From Thiohalocapsa sp. (GTDB taxonomy: Bacteria > Pseudomonadota > Gammaproteobacteria > Chromatiales > Chromatiaceae): 60,850 bases of DNA. The notes beneath the pieces are model-generated. The model ran no database searches. It was given only the letters and a program-made list of their open reading frames with translations, and was not told the DNA's origin. The stretch lies in contig JAIPFF010000030.1 in the NCBI GenBank assembly GCA_021736785.1, positions 1-60,850 on the forward strand, given 5' to 3'. This document shows, piece after piece, positions 35,597-45,908 of this stretch; the first letter of the stretch is position 1, and every line of letters begins with the position of its first letter. The translations under genes were made by a program, and so were the position numbers.

Positions 35597-38500
35597 TCAG
35601 CCAGCCACCTGAATCTCGACAAGATGCTCCCGGCGGTCGTCGACCAGTCGGACCGTTTTCTCCTTCGCCTCGACCCCATCCAACGTCGTCCCGATCACCT
35701 CGCCGTGCCGACCCGCAGAGGAGCGGACTTGGCTGACCGAGATGCGGTAACGGGTCTCCCGATAGCGGTAGTCGAGCGTAAAGCCGTCCCAGTCCGGGGG
35801 CAGACAGGGGGCAATGCACAGCCGGTCCGCCTCCAGTCGCAGGCCGAGCAGGGATTCGAGAATGAAGCGATACATCCAGCCCGCCGAGCCGGTGTACCAG
35901 GTCCAGCCGCCCCGCCCCACATGGGGCGACACCCCGTAGACATCAGCCGCGATGACATAAGGCTCGACCTTATAGACGGCGATGTCCTCGGCCGAGCGGC
36001 CGTGATGGATCGGGTTGATCATGCCGAACAACTCCCAGGCGCGCGCACGGTCGCCCAGTCGGGCGAAGGCCATCGCCGCCCAGATCGCCGCATGGGTGTA
36101 CTGCCCGCCATTCTCGCGCACGCCGGGGACGTAGCCCTTGATATAGCCGGGCTCGAGCTGCGACTGGTCGAAGGGCGGGTCCAGGAGTTGGATCAGCCCG
36201 GCGTCCCGGCGCACCAGGTGGGTGTCCAGCGCCTCCATGGCCCGGCGCGCCCGCTCGGGATCGGCGGCTCCGGACAGCACCGACCAGCTCTGGGCGATGG
36301 AGTCGATGCGGCATTCCGGGCTGCTCGACGACCCCAGCGGCGTCCCGTCGTCGAAGTAGGCGCGCCGGTACCAGTCCCCGTCCCAGCCGTGCTCCTCCAG
36401 TTTCCCCCGCAGTCGTCGCGCCTCGCGCTCGCAGCGCTCCAGCACCTGCGTATCGCCGCGGGGACGGGCCAGCTCGGCGAACTGCGTCAGCACCTCGTGC
36501 AGGAAGAAACCAAGCCAGATGCTCTCGCCCCGGCCCTTGATCCCCACCAGATTCATGCCGTCGTTCCAGTCGCCCGAGCCGATCAACGGCAGGTCGTGCT
36601 CGCCGGTGCGCAGGCCGTGGATGATGGCGCGTACGCAATGTTCATAAAGGCTCGCCGACTCGTCGCACTGACCGGGGAGGTCGTAGTAGGAATCGTCCTC
36701 GCCGCTGACCAGGCGGCCATCCAGGAACGGGGCCGTCTCGTCCAGCACCCCGGTGTCGCCGGTGATCCGGACATAGCGGCAGGTCGCCAACGGTAGCCAG
36801 AGATAGTCGTCCGAGCAGCGCGTGCGCACGCCCCGGCCGGAGGGCGGATGCCACCAGTGCTGGACATCGCCTTCGCGGAACTGGCGCCCCGCGCAGCGCA
36901 GCAGGTGCGCGCGCACCCGGGCCGGCTCGGCATGCACGAGCGCCATGGCGTCCTGCAGTTGATCGCGGAACCCGAACGCGCCCCCCGACTGGTAGTCGCC
37001 GCTGCGCGCCCAGAAGCGGCAGGCCAGGGTTTGGTAAAGCAGCCAGCCATTGGCCAGCAGATCCAGCGCGGAGTCCGGGGTCTCGACCCGGACAGCGCCG
37101 AGCGTGCGTGTCCAATAGCGCTGCACCGCCTCCAGCACTGCCTGCGCGGCGCCCGCGCCCTGCTCGGGATGAACCGGACGGCCGGTCTCGTCCGCGCCGC
37201 GCCGGTCCACCAGTCCAAGCCGAAAGACGACCTCGTGGGTTTGGCCGGCGGCGAGGTCGAAGCACGTCTGCAGCGCGCCGCAGGCGTCCAGGCCCGGACC
37301 GACCCGCCCGGACAACCGCGTGCGCGTCAGCGCGGCCGGTCGGCTCAAGCTGCCGTTGCGCCCGAGGAACTCGGTGCGGTCGCCGCTCAGGGTGCGGGCC
37401 GGGTCGTTCACGTCGAAGAAGGCCAGCCGGTCGGCGAACTCGCTGTTGTAGGGGTTCCGGGCGATGAGCGCGCCGCTGCTCGGGTCGATCTCGGTGACGA
37501 CGTGCAGCGCCGACTTGGGTCGCAGATCTCCGAGCACCCACTCGACATAGCCGGTCGCGGACAGCCGGCGCGGCTCACCGGAGAGGTTGCGCAGCTTCAG
37601 CAGCAGATATTTCACCGGCGCGTCGGCGGCGACGTAGACCCACAGCTGCGAGTCGATGCCGGCTTCGCAGTGCTCGAAGACGCTATAGCCGAAGCCGTGC
37701 CGACAGACATAAGGCGTCGCGCCGCCGGCAGGCAGCGGGGTGGGCGACCAGACCTGCCCGCTCACCTCGTCGCGCAGATACAACGCCTCGCCGTGGACAT
37801 CGCCGACCGGGTCGTTGTGCCAGGGCGTGAGCCGGAATTCGTGGGCGTTCTCGCTCCAGGTATAGGCCCCGCCGCCGGCCGAGACGACCGTTCCGAACTG
37901 CGCATTTGCCAGCACATTCACCCAGGGCGCGGGCGTCGCCTGGCCAGGCGCGGTGATGATGACGTATTCACGCCCGTCTTCGGAGAAGCCCCCCAGGCCG
38001 TTGTCGAAGCGCAGCACCGGGCGTGGCGGGGCAGCGCGCCGCGGCTCGCGCGCCCGGCCCCCGCCGGGCTTCAAGGGCGGCATGCGCTTCGCCTGCGGGC
38101 CGCGCCGTGCGATCTGCTCCGCCAGCGTTCCTCGGCTGTCGCTGAGGATGGCGCGCGCCACGGTCCGAAACAGCAAACGGTCCTCGTCCGAGATCTGATC
38201 CGCCGGGCGGACAAAGATGCCGCCCGGACGGTCTACCACATGCGCTTCGACGCCTGCGGCGATCAGACCCAGGATCTGCTCCTGCAGCTGCTGGCGGTAG
38301 CCGTCGCGATCCTCGTTCCAGATCACCAGGTCGACGGTGAGCCCCTTGAGGCGCCAGTAGGCATGCGCCTGTACCAGCTGATGAGCCAGGGCGATGTTGG
38401 CAAGATCGCCGATCTGACAGAGCACGATGGGCACATCGCCGGAGACCGCGTGACTCCAGAGGCCCGACTGTCCGCGGCGGTTCTGCGCCAGCACGCCGGG

Positions 38501-41500
38501 CTCGGCGCGCAGCGAGGCATTGGTATAGAGGATCGAGCTGGCAAGACTGCCATAGAGTTGGGCGTCGGCCGGGGTCGCGTTCAGCTGGCGCAGTACCACC
38601 TGGCTGTGGGTCCAGGCGAGATCGAAGGTGCGATCGGCCAGGCGCGTGTCACGGTATTTCTCGACCAGGTCCAGGGCCTGTTCGCGGGTCTCGCCGACCC
38701 CGTAGATCAGGTCGATGGTTGCGGTTTGATCGACCTCCAGGACGATGCGCCGGCGGATTGCGACCATCGGGTCCAGCACCGAGCCGGCGCTGCCCGAGAG
38801 CGGCCCGGCCTCATCCAGGGCTTGCGGCGCGGCCAGCGTCCGATCGCGTCCGATGAAGCGCATCCGGTCGGTCTCGCAGGACGGGGCGAGCGCGGCGTCA
38901 CCTGTCGGCCCGGGCTCGGCATCGCCCCGCGCCACCATGGCATGGAACATCCAGGGCGAGGACTCTTCGCGCGAGCGCGGCCGGCGGTGACAGAGGACCG
39001 CCGAGCCGGCATGGAGGACTTCGGTCTGCATGAACAGGTTGCTGAAGGCCGGATGCAGATCGTCCGCCGCGGGCGGTGCGAGCACCACCTCGGCGTAGCT
39101 GGTGACCTCGATGACCCGGCGGGTGCGGGAACGGTTGGTGAGGCGCAGCCGGCGCAGCTCGAGATCGTCCTCCGGGGAGACGACGATCTCGGTATAGGAC
39201 TCGATCTCGTGATCACGGCGACGGAACTCCGCCCTGCCCTCGGAGAAGATCGCCTCGAAGTGATCCGGCGTGGTCAGCGTCGGCTGATGGGCGCTCGACC
39301 AGACGGCGCCGGTCTCCAAGTCGCGCAGATAGCAGAAGTTGCCCCAGGGATCGCAGGTGCTGTCCTCGCGCCAGCGGGTGACGGCAAGATCCTTCCAGCG
39401 GCTGTAGCCACCGCCGGCGTTGGTCACCATCACATGGTAGCGGCCGTTGGACAGCAACTGCACCTCCGGGTATGGGGTGTCGGGGCTGTCGAGGACGCGG
39501 ATCGGCGCCTCGAGACTGCCCTCGCTCGCGCGCTCGCCGGTGATCTCGCCGTGGGTGTCCGAAAAGAAGACGGTAGTCTTCGGAATGCGCTCCTGCAGCA
39601 GCAGGGCGGTGGCCTGAAATGACGGCACCGAGGCGAAGCGCCGCTGCATCGGGCGATCGAGCAGCACGGTGGCCAGGGACAGGAAGGTCATGCCCTGGTG
39701 ATGGGCCATGAAGGAGCGGATCACGGCGCTCGCCTGTCCGCGCGGCAGCCGGGATGGCGTGTAGTCGATGGCCTCGTAGAAACCGAACGGCCCCGTCAGC
39801 CCGATGGCGGCTAGCCGCTGGAGATTCAGGCAGGCGGCCTCGGGCGCCACCATCAGCGCCAGCGCCGAGGCATAGGGGGCGACCACCAGGTCCTCCGCCA
39901 GCCAGCGCTTGAGTCCCAGACCCGGGACGCCGAAGGCGCGGTACTGGTAGTTGAGCTGGACATCGACGCCGTTGTAGCCGGACTCCGAGACGCCCCAGGG
40001 CACACCGCGCTCCTTGCCGTAGGCGATCTGCCGCGCCACCGCCGTGCGATAGGTCTGGTCGAGCAGGGTGTTGTCGTAGCTCGGCATCACCAGCAGCGGC
40101 ATCAGGTACTCGAACATCGAGCCGCTCCAGGACAGCAGCGTGGCGTCGCCGGCGGCACGGGTCAGCAGGCGGCCCAGGGCAAACCAGCTCTCTTGCGGCA
40201 ACTGGCCCTGCGCAATGGCGACGAAACAGCCCAGGCGCGCCTCCGAGGCCAGCAGATCGTAGTAGCTCGCATCGCGCCGCCGCTCGGCGACGTTGTAGCC
40301 GATGGCCAGTAGCGACTGCGCCTCGTCGAACAGGAAATCGTAGTCCATGCGGGTCAGATCGTCGGCGGTGAGCGCCAGTTGCTCGATTTCGCCGATGCGC
40401 GCGCGGGCGCGGCCGCCGGGCTCGCCCGCGGGGCTCGTCTCGAGCCCGGCCAGTTGACGCAGCGTCAATGAAAGCGCGGGTTGCAGTTGCTCGCCGGACC
40501 GGGCGGGCTCGCCCACCGCCGCGGCCGCGAGCCAGGGCGCGAGAAACAGCAGGTCATTCAGCATGGCGCGGCATTGCAGAGCCAGGCGCCGTGTCCAAGC
40601 CGTTAGCTCGTCCTCTCCCCCGTCCTCGGGCACGGCGTCCGCTGCCCGTAAGGCCTGTTCGGCCTGCACGGTCAGGGCATCGAGACAGGCGCACGCCTCG
40701 CTCAGGCTGCTCGGCGGCACCGCGCGGGCGGATTCAAAGGTCTGTTGGAAGTGCACGAGGGGGGCCGGCAGCGCGCGCCGGCGCCCGGACTCGGCATCCG
40801 CCCGGAGCGCGTCCGTCAATGTTTTCAAGGTATCGCCGATGCCGTCGCGCCAGCGCGGATTGAGGATCGGCGCGTCGATCAGCGCGAGCAGGCCCGGTTG
40901 CAGGGTCGACAGATGACCGGCCAGGTTGCCGCTATCCACCGACGAGACGTAGTAAGGCACCAGCGGCGCCAACGTCCGGGTGTCGTACCAGTTGAAGAAG
41001 TGGCCGCGATGGCGCTGCAGTCCCGCCATGGTGCGCAACGCGGCGCCGGTGCGGGCGAGCAGTCCGCCGGCGGGCAGGTAGCCGAAGTCGTAGGCGGCCA
41101 GATTCGCCAGCAGCGAGAGCCCCATGTTGGTCGGCGAGGTGCGATGCGCCACCGCGGCCACCGGATGCTCCTGAACATTGTCCGGCGGCAGCCAATGGTC
41201 GTCCGCCCCGACGAAGGTCTCGAAGAAGGCCCAGGTCTTGCGCGCGCTGGTGTGAAGGAATCCGGCCTGCTCGGCCGTCAGCTGCGCCTCGCGCTGCTCG
41301 AGCGGGTGGCTCATCCACCAGGCGATCAGGGGCGCCGCCAGCCAGGGCAGCAGGACCGGCGCGGCCGCCGCCAGCGCCATCGGCTCGCGCAACGCGGCGA
41401 CCACGCCCGTGATCAGCGCCAGGGCCGGGGCGATCCACATGATGCGATAGAAGGCGGCGAGCCCCCGGCGCCGACGCTCCAGATCGCCCGAAGAGGTCCA

Positions 41501-44434
41501 TTCGAGCAGGCCGCGCCGGCTGACCAGCAGCCGCCACAGGGTGCGGATCACGGCATCCAGGCTGTAGTAGGCCTCGTAGGGAAGACAGGCCAGCGTAAAG
41601 AGCGCCTGCACCAGCCGCTGGCCCGCGGCGCGCCCGGCGGCGGCCAGATGCGCCGGCCAGCGCAGGTCGCCGGGCTTGCGCAGCGCGCTCGGGATCGCGG
41701 CGAGCAGCGCCGGAATCAGCAGGATGCCCGGCACCGCCAGCGCCCAAACGGCGGGCTCCGGGAGCAGCATCAGGCCGAGCACCGCCAGCGCGGTCAGGGC
41801 CGCGGGCACCAGGCTGCGACGAAGGTTGTCGGCCAACTTCCAGCGTGACAAGGCCGAGATCGGATTGGGCCGCAAGCGGCCGTCACGACCGGGAACGCGC
41901 GGCAGCAGCCACTGGGCAATCTGCCAATCGCCGCGGATCCAGCGATAGCGGCGGCTCACATCGGCGCTATAGCAGGCCGGGTAGTCCTCGTACAGCTGCA
42001 CGTCGGAGAGCAATCCCGAGCGCGCATAACACCCCTCCAGCAGGTCATGACTGAGGATGCGGTTCTCGGGGAAGTGATCGTCGAGGGCCTCCTCGAAGGC
42101 ATCGACCGCATAGATCCCCTTGCCGATGAAGGAGCCTTCCTGAAACCAGTCCTGATAGAGATCCGAAATCGCCCGGGTGTAAGGGTCGATGCCGGCGTCC
42201 TGTCCATGCAGCCGCGCGAACCGGGAACGGTTCGCGCCGGGCAGGCTCACCGCAACGCGAGGCTGGAGGATGCCGTAACCCTCGCGGACACGTCCCGAGT
42301 CGGGGTCGAAGCGCGCCCGATTCAGCGGGTGCTCCATCGCGCCGACCATCTCCCTCGCCGCGTCGCGCGGGAGTTGGGTATCGGTGTCCAGCGTGATGAC
42401 ATAGCGCACCTTCGCCAGGACAAGCCGGTCGCCGATGATCTGCGAGAAGCGCGCATCGGAGCGCAGTGCCTTTCCCTCGCCGGGTTCGGCGCCGGATTCG
42501 GCGTCGGATGTCGCGCCGGCTTCCGCGCGGCCGGCACCCCAGCGCATGCCGGCGTCTTCGCCGCCGCGCAGCAGGGCGTTCAGGTCCGAGAGCTTGCCGC
42601 GCTTGCGCTCGTAACCCATCCAGACCCCGGCGCGCGGATTCCAGCGACGCGGGCGATGGAACAGGAAGAAGGTGTCGCCGCCCGCACGCGGGTACTTGGC
42701 ATTGAGCGCCGCGACGCCCTGCGCGGCGAGCTCGATCAAGGTCCGGTCGCCCGGCAGCGTCTCGGTCGGCGCATCGCGCAGATCGGTCAGCAGCCCGAAG
42801 TGCAGATGGGCGTCCCGATTGGCCAGGAAGCGGACCTCCAGCGACTCGATCAAGGACTCGATCCCCCGCGCGTCGCCGAGCATGGTCGGCGTCACCACCA
42901 GGGTGCGCGCCTGCGGCGGGATGCCGGCGGAAAAGTCCAGGCGCGGCAGCGCATGCGGCGTGGCCAGCAGACTCGCCAGCCAGTTCACCAGCGTCACCGC
43001 CAGTTGACTGGTGGCGAGCACCACGAGGACAACAAGGATCGGAAAGAGCCAGACCGGAGCGCCCTCGGCCCGAGTGAGCAAACCAAGGGAAAACGCGGCC
43101 GTCAGCAACAGGATGCCGCCGAGGTAGAGCACCAATGGGGCACGGGCCCCGGGGATTTGCAGCGACGCCGGGCCGGTTCGACGGACTCCGGCCTGCCGCT
43201 CGAGCAGGGGCCGTCCGCGATCGATGAGATAGTAGCCGACATGGGCCGCCCGATCCCCCGTTTGCGCCGCGTCGGTCGGCTCGGAGCCCGCTTCGCCGGA
43301 CGCCGCACGCGCCTGCGCCAGCCCGATCGCCTCCCGCGCCACCTCGGTCTCCGACAGCCGGCCGCTCTTCGCGATGCGCTCCACCACATGCCGGTAGCGA
43401 TCGCGGGTGGCGAAGTCCATGCGCCCGTAAAGCCCGTCCGGGTCCTCCCGCAGCGTGCGCTCCACCAGACTCATGCGCTCGACGAGATCCCGCCAGTCCA
43501 TCGCGCCGAGGAACCGGAGACTGCCGATGCTATTGCCGATGGAGACCTGGTCCGCGGCCTGCTGTTGATTCTCCACGCGGACCAATTGCTCGATGGTCAA
43601 CCCGGACTCGGCGAGTTGCTGCTCGATCCAGGTCAGCGGCAGTGCCAAGGCCGCGCTCTGCCCTTGCAGACGGCGCGCGAGCTCGGCGACGAAGGCGCCG
43701 GACATGGGCGGGCTCGAGCGGGCCATGTCCGCGATGACCAAGATGAGACTCTTCGGGTCGCTCCCGGCCATCGCCAGCATGCGATCGGCCCAGCCGTCGG
43801 CCAGGTTCTGGTCGACGCGACTGGCGGCGACGCGGGCCGCGACGCGGCGCAGGTTTTCGATCAGCGCCAAGCGCAGCATGATGGGGATGGCCCAAAGCTC
43901 CCCCAGACGAAGGACCGCTTCACGCTGATAGGCGGCGATGAAACGGCTTAGGTTCTCGGGGTCGACGCGGCCGTCGCCGTGCGCAATGACTTCCAGTGCC
44001 AGGTCATAGACCCTGGGCAGCGTCGCCGAGGGACCGCTGCGAAGACGCGGAAGCTCCCGGCTGTAGCCCTTGGGCAGGTGGCGCTTGGCGGTTCGGATTT
44101 GCTCCTCGATCAGATAAAAGTTGTCGAGCAGCCATTCCCCGGCCGGCGCGATCCGACGGTTCTCCGTGACGGCGACCATCAGCAGCCGACAGACACCGAC
44201 CAGGACTCTTTCGTTATCGGTCAGGCGCGCCAGCAGTCGATCCGGCGGATGGCCCGGCATCAGAACATGCGACGCCGCGAGCACCTTGCCGTGCTGTTCC
44301 ATCTGCGCCGCGCTGAACAATTCCGAGCGAATCGGCACCGCGTTGCGGATCTCGTGATCGGCAAGGCTGTCGGGACGCACCCACATCCGCACCGCCAGCG
44401 AGGCATCTCGCATCGCCCTGTTGATCGGATTCAA
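35597..44434 (-). CDS. ndvB: Cyclic beta-1,2-glucan synthase (NdvB/ChvB type), giant multidomain enzyme
   Basis: Membrane enzyme of about 2945 residues, matching NdvB/ChvB (about 2830-2870). It makes cyclic beta-1,2-glucans, periplasmic osmoregulants, from UDP-glucose. Order: N-terminal cytoplasmic region; membrane helices near 450-520; GT84 glycosyltransferase with DTDTQLP (about 683), HDLLEG (about 798) and RWIRGDWQ (about 831); further helices; a glucoamylase-like domain with SESGYNGVDVQ (about 1483) and MAHHQGM (about 1580); then tandem GH94-type phosphorylase modules ending with the acid motif GSGDWNDGMN (about 2619), which sets ring size. TTG at 44434 is chosen because GGGAG lies six bases upstream; ATG at 44413 is the alternative. 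Upstream codons to 44902 are non-homologous. No export gene (NdvA) adjoins it. Confidence 0.92.
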   Translation of the reverse strand: MNPINRAMRDASLAVRMWVRPDSLADHEIRNAVPIRSELFSAAQMEQHGKVLAASHVLMPGHPPDRLLARLTDNERVLVGVCRLLMVAVTENRRIAPAGEWLLDNFYLIEEQIRTAKRHLPKGYSRELPRLRSGPSATLPRVYDLALEVIAHGDGRVDPENLSRFIAAYQREAVLRLGELWAIPIMLRLALIENLRRVAARVAASRVDQNLADGWADRMLAMAGSDPKSLILVIADMARSSPPMSGAFVAELARRLQGQSAALALPLTWIEQQLAESGLTIEQLVRVENQQQAADQVSIGNSIGSLRFLGAMDWRDLVERMSLVERTLREDPDGLYGRMDFATRDRYRHVVERIAKSGRLSETEVAREAIGLAQARAASGEAGSEPTDAAQTGDRAAHVGYYLIDRGRPLLERQAGVRRTGPASLQIPGARAPLVLYLGGILLLTAAFSLGLLTRAEGAPVWLFPILVVLVVLATSQLAVTLVNWLASLLATPHALPRLDFSAGIPPQARTLVVTPTMLGDARGIESLIESLEVRFLANRDAHLHFGLLTDLRDAPTETLPGDRTLIELAAQGVAALNAKYPRAGGDTFFLFHRPRRWNPRAGVWMGYERKRGKLSDLNALLRGGEDAGMRWGAGRAEAGATSDAESGAEPGEGKALRSDARFSQIIGDRLVLAKVRYVITLDTDTQLPRDAAREMVGAMEHPLNRARFDPDSGRVREGYGILQPRVAVSLPGANRSRFARLHGQDAGIDPYTRAISDLYQDWFQEGSFIGKGIYAVDAFEEALDDHFPENRILSHDLLEGCYARSGLLSDVQLYEDYPACYSADVSRRYRWIRGDWQIAQWLLPRVPGRDGRLRPNPISALSRWKLADNLRRSLVPAALTALAVLGLMLLPEPAVWALAVPGILLIPALLAAIPSALRKPGDLRWPAHLAAAGRAAGQRLVQALFTLACLPYEAYYSLDAVIRTLWRLLVSRRGLLEWTSSGDLERRRRGLAAFYRIMWIAPALALITGVVAALREPMALAAAAPVLLPWLAAPLIAWWMSHPLEQREAQLTAEQAGFLHTSARKTWAFFETFVGADDHWLPPDNVQEHPVAAVAHRTSPTNMGLSLLANLAAYDFGYLPAGGLLARTGAALRTMAGLQRHRGHFFNWYDTRTLAPLVPYYVSSVDSGNLAGHLSTLQPGLLALIDAPILNPRWRDGIGDTLKTLTDALRADAESGRRRALPAPLVHFQQTFESARAVPPSSLSEACACLDALTVQAEQALRAADAVPEDGGEDELTAWTRRLALQCRAMLNDLLFLAPWLAAAAVGEPARSGEQLQPALSLTLRQLAGLETSPAGEPGGRARARIGEIEQLALTADDLTRMDYDFLFDEAQSLLAIGYNVAERRRDASYYDLLASEARLGCFVAIAQGQLPQESWFALGRLLTRAAGDATLLSWSGSMFEYLMPLLVMPSYDNTLLDQTYRTAVARQIAYGKERGVPWGVSESGYNGVDVQLNYQYRAFGVPGLGLKRWLAEDLVVAPYASALALMVAPEAACLNLQRLAAIGLTGPFGFYEAIDYTPSRLPRGQASAVIRSFMAHHQGMTFLSLATVLLDRPMQRRFASVPSFQATALLLQERIPKTTVFFSDTHGEITGERASEGSLEAPIRVLDSPDTPYPEVQLLSNGRYHVMVTNAGGGYSRWKDLAVTRWREDSTCDPWGNFCYLRDLETGAVWSSAHQPTLTTPDHFEAIFSEGRAEFRRRDHEIESYTEIVVSPEDDLELRRLRLTNRSRTRRVIEVTSYAEVVLAPPAADDLHPAFSNLFMQTEVLHAGSAVLCHRRPRSREESSPWMFHAMVARGDAEPGPTGDAALAPSCETDRMRFIGRDRTLAAPQALDEAGPLSGSAGSVLDPMVAIRRRIVLEVDQTATIDLIYGVGETREQALDLVEKYRDTRLADRTFDLAWTHSQVVLRQLNATPADAQLYGSLASSILYTNASLRAEPGVLAQNRRGQSGLWSHAVSGDVPIVLCQIGDLANIALAHQLVQAHAYWRLKGLTVDLVIWNEDRDGYRQQLQEQILGLIAAGVEAHVVDRPGGIFVRPADQISDEDRLLFRTVARAILSDSRGTLAEQIARRGPQAKRMPPLKPGGGRAREPRRAAPPRPVLRFDNGLGGFSEDGREYVIITAPGQATPAPWVNVLANAQFGTVVSAGGGAYTWSENAHEFRLTPWHNDPVGDVHGEALYLRDEVSGQVWSPTPLPAGGATPYVCRHGFGYSVFEHCEAGIDSQLWVYVAADAPVKYLLLKLRNLSGEPRRLSATGYVEWVLGDLRPKSALHVVTEIDPSSGALIARNPYNSEFADRLAFFDVNDPARTLSGDRTEFLGRNGSLSRPAALTRTRLSGRVGPGLDACGALQTCFDLAAGQTHEVVFRLGLVDRRGADETGRPVHPEQGAGAAQAVLEAVQRYWTRTLGAVRVETPDSALDLLANGWLLYQTLACRFWARSGDYQSGGAFGFRDQLQDAMALVHAEPARVRAHLLRCAGRQFREGDVQHWWHPPSGRGVRTRCSDDYLWLPLATCRYVRITGDTGVLDETAPFLDGRLVSGEDDSYYDLPGQCDESASLYEHCVRAIIHGLRTGEHDLPLIGSGDWNDGMNLVGIKGRGESIWLGFFLHEVLTQFAELARPRGDTQVLERCEREARRLRGKLEEHGWDGDWYRRAYFDDGTPLGSSSSPECRIDSIAQSWSVLSGAADPERARRAMEALDTHLVRRDAGLIQLLDPPFDQSQLEPGYIKGYVPGVRENGGQYTHAAIWAAMAFARLGDRARAWELFGMINPIHHGRSAEDIAVYKVEPYVIAADVYGVSPHVGRGGWTWYTGSAGWMYRFILESLLGLRLEADRLCIAPCLPPDWDGFTLDYRYRETRYRISVSQVRSSAGRHGEVIGTTLDGVEAKEKTVRLVDDRREHLVEIQVAG

Positions 44435-44877
44435 ATACGTCTCCCGGGTTGGCAGAGGATGATGCCGCGAAGCGGCGGGAACGGCGATGCAGCGGCGATT
44501 GCAATCTTGGACATACCGGTTGCGTATCGAGGCGGCGAAAGGCCGCTCGCGTGAAGAGCAATGCAACCGGAGGCGCGGCGCCTCTCCTGTCGAAGGGTTC
44601 GAGCATGGCTTGCCCGCCACCATAGTTTCGGCCGGCGGTGAGCGTCTGTTCGCAAGCGCACCGATCGTCGTTTTTCGGAGAAAGATGCCCACCCGCTCCT
44701 GGACAGGAACGGTCATACAGGACAGCGAACGCCTCGAATGCCTGCGCTGTGTGCGCCAACGCACGGACCGGACGTATCGGCGAGCGTATTGCTCGGCTAT
44801 CGCGGCCGATCGGTCCACAAGCGCCCCTTGTTTGCCGTGCTTTCTTCGTCCATCACCGAGCAACCTGGGGAACGCGC
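44435..44877. other. Divergent intergenic region, ndvB and Crp/Fnr gene
   Basis: About 440 bases separating two divergently transcribed genes. It must hold both promoters. No strong -35/-10 pair or clear palindromic Crp/Fnr site (TTGAT-N4-ATCAA-like) was found by eye. Open frames crossing it are short and unsupported. Confidence 0.4.
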
Positions 44878-45594
44878 ATGCAGACGGACTCCGCAAACAC
44901 ACCCGAGCATTTCGATAATCGGCTGCTGGCCGCGCTACCCGAGCAAGACCGCAGATGGATTCTGTCGCATTGCGACCGCGTCGAGCTTCGGCGCGGCGAG
45001 ATGCTCGGCGAGCCGGGTGGCCGAATCAGCGCGGTTTATTTCCCCACCGAATCCTTCGTCTCGCTGGTGACCCCGCCAGCCGATCACACCGGTTTGGAAG
45101 TCTGGCTGGTCGGTAATGAAGGCATGATCGGGGCGCCTCTTGTGCTCGGCGTGGATCTCACGCCGCTGCATAGCATGGTGCAGGGCGCGGGGCCGGCGTG
45201 GCGCATGAGCGCCGAGGGGTTCGGCGAGGCGCTGCGCCGCAGCGAGGCCCTACACCGGACGCTCGACCGCTATCTCGCCGTGCTGATGGGCCAGGCCGCG
45301 GGAATGGTGGCGTGCACCCGCTTTCACCTCGTCGAGGAACGCCTCGCCCGCTGGCTGCTGATGTCGCGGGATCGGGCCCACTCGAACCGCTTCCATGTCA
45401 CCCACGAGGTTCTTGCGGCCATGCTCGGCGTGCGCCGCGCCGGCGTCACCCGAGCGGCGATGGCCTTGCAACAATGCCGGCTCATCCAGTATCGCCGGGG
45501 TCAGGTCACCATCCTCGACGGCGCCGGTCTGCGAGCCGCCGCCTGCGGATGCTATGGGACGGTGGAGGCGATCTACGATCGGATTCTGGTCTGA
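44878..45594 (+). CDS. Crp/Fnr family transcription regulator (first of two paralogues)
   Basis: A 238-residue regulator with a cyclic-nucleotide-binding-type N-terminal beta-roll (about 20-120, including VYFPTESFVSLV and a G-N-E-G-M-I-G turn) and a C-terminal winged helix (about 150-225: HEVLAAMLGVRRAGVTRAAMAL). The N-terminal domain has no Fnr-type cysteine cluster, so it is not an oxygen sensor of that kind. It most resembles the branch common in Alpha- and Gammaproteobacteria that lacks a known ligand. The start is ATG 44878 with a GGGG run nine bases upstream. It diverges from ndvB, a possible target. Confidence 0.85.
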   Translation: MQTDSANTPEHFDNRLLAALPEQDRRWILSHCDRVELRRGEMLGEPGGRISAVYFPTESFVSLVTPPADHTGLEVWLVGNEGMIGAPLVLGVDLTPLHSMVQGAGPAWRMSAEGFGEALRRSEALHRTLDRYLAVLMGQAAGMVACTRFHLVEERLARWLLMSRDRAHSNRFHVTHEVLAAMLGVRRAGVTRAAMALQQCRLIQYRRGQVTILDGAGLRAAACGCYGTVEAIYDRILV

Positions 45595-45710
45595 CGGGGG
45601 GCTGGCGCGGGGTCTGACGCGGGCTCCCGCGAGGGAAGGCCCGCCCCGATGGCGGATTGCCGGCCGCGAGGGGACCGGAGCGTATGCACGGCGCATCGGG
45701 TCGGGGTCGG

Positions 45711-45790
45711 CTCCCGACGGCTCCCGACGGCTCCCGACGGCTCCCGGCGGCTCCCGGCGGCTCCCGGCGGCTCCCGGCGGCTCCCGGCGA
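45711..45790. repeat. Eight tandem decamers CTCCCG(A/G)CGG
   Basis: Eight contiguous 10-bp units: the first three read CTCCCGACGG, the next four CTCCCGGCGG, and the last ends CGA instead of CGG. It lies in the 314-base gap between the two Crp/Fnr genes, upstream of the second. The run is long enough for slippage to alter copy number and change promoter spacing. Neither strand contains a stop within it, so long open frames there are artefacts. Confidence 0.95.
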
Positions 45791-45908
45791 ACACTAACCC
45801 GCCCGGCTATTTGTGCGCTATCGTACGAAGAGCGGCTCAGACCGGTTCGGGCGAGTCGCCGCGCACCTGTGCGCCCGCACCTAGCGCCGCTCATCCGGGA
45901 AGCGAATC

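Noticed and set aside
36848-39622. Open frame of 924 codons on the plus strand inside ndvB
   Set aside because: Antisense shadow of the glucan synthase; no domain and low-complexity composition.
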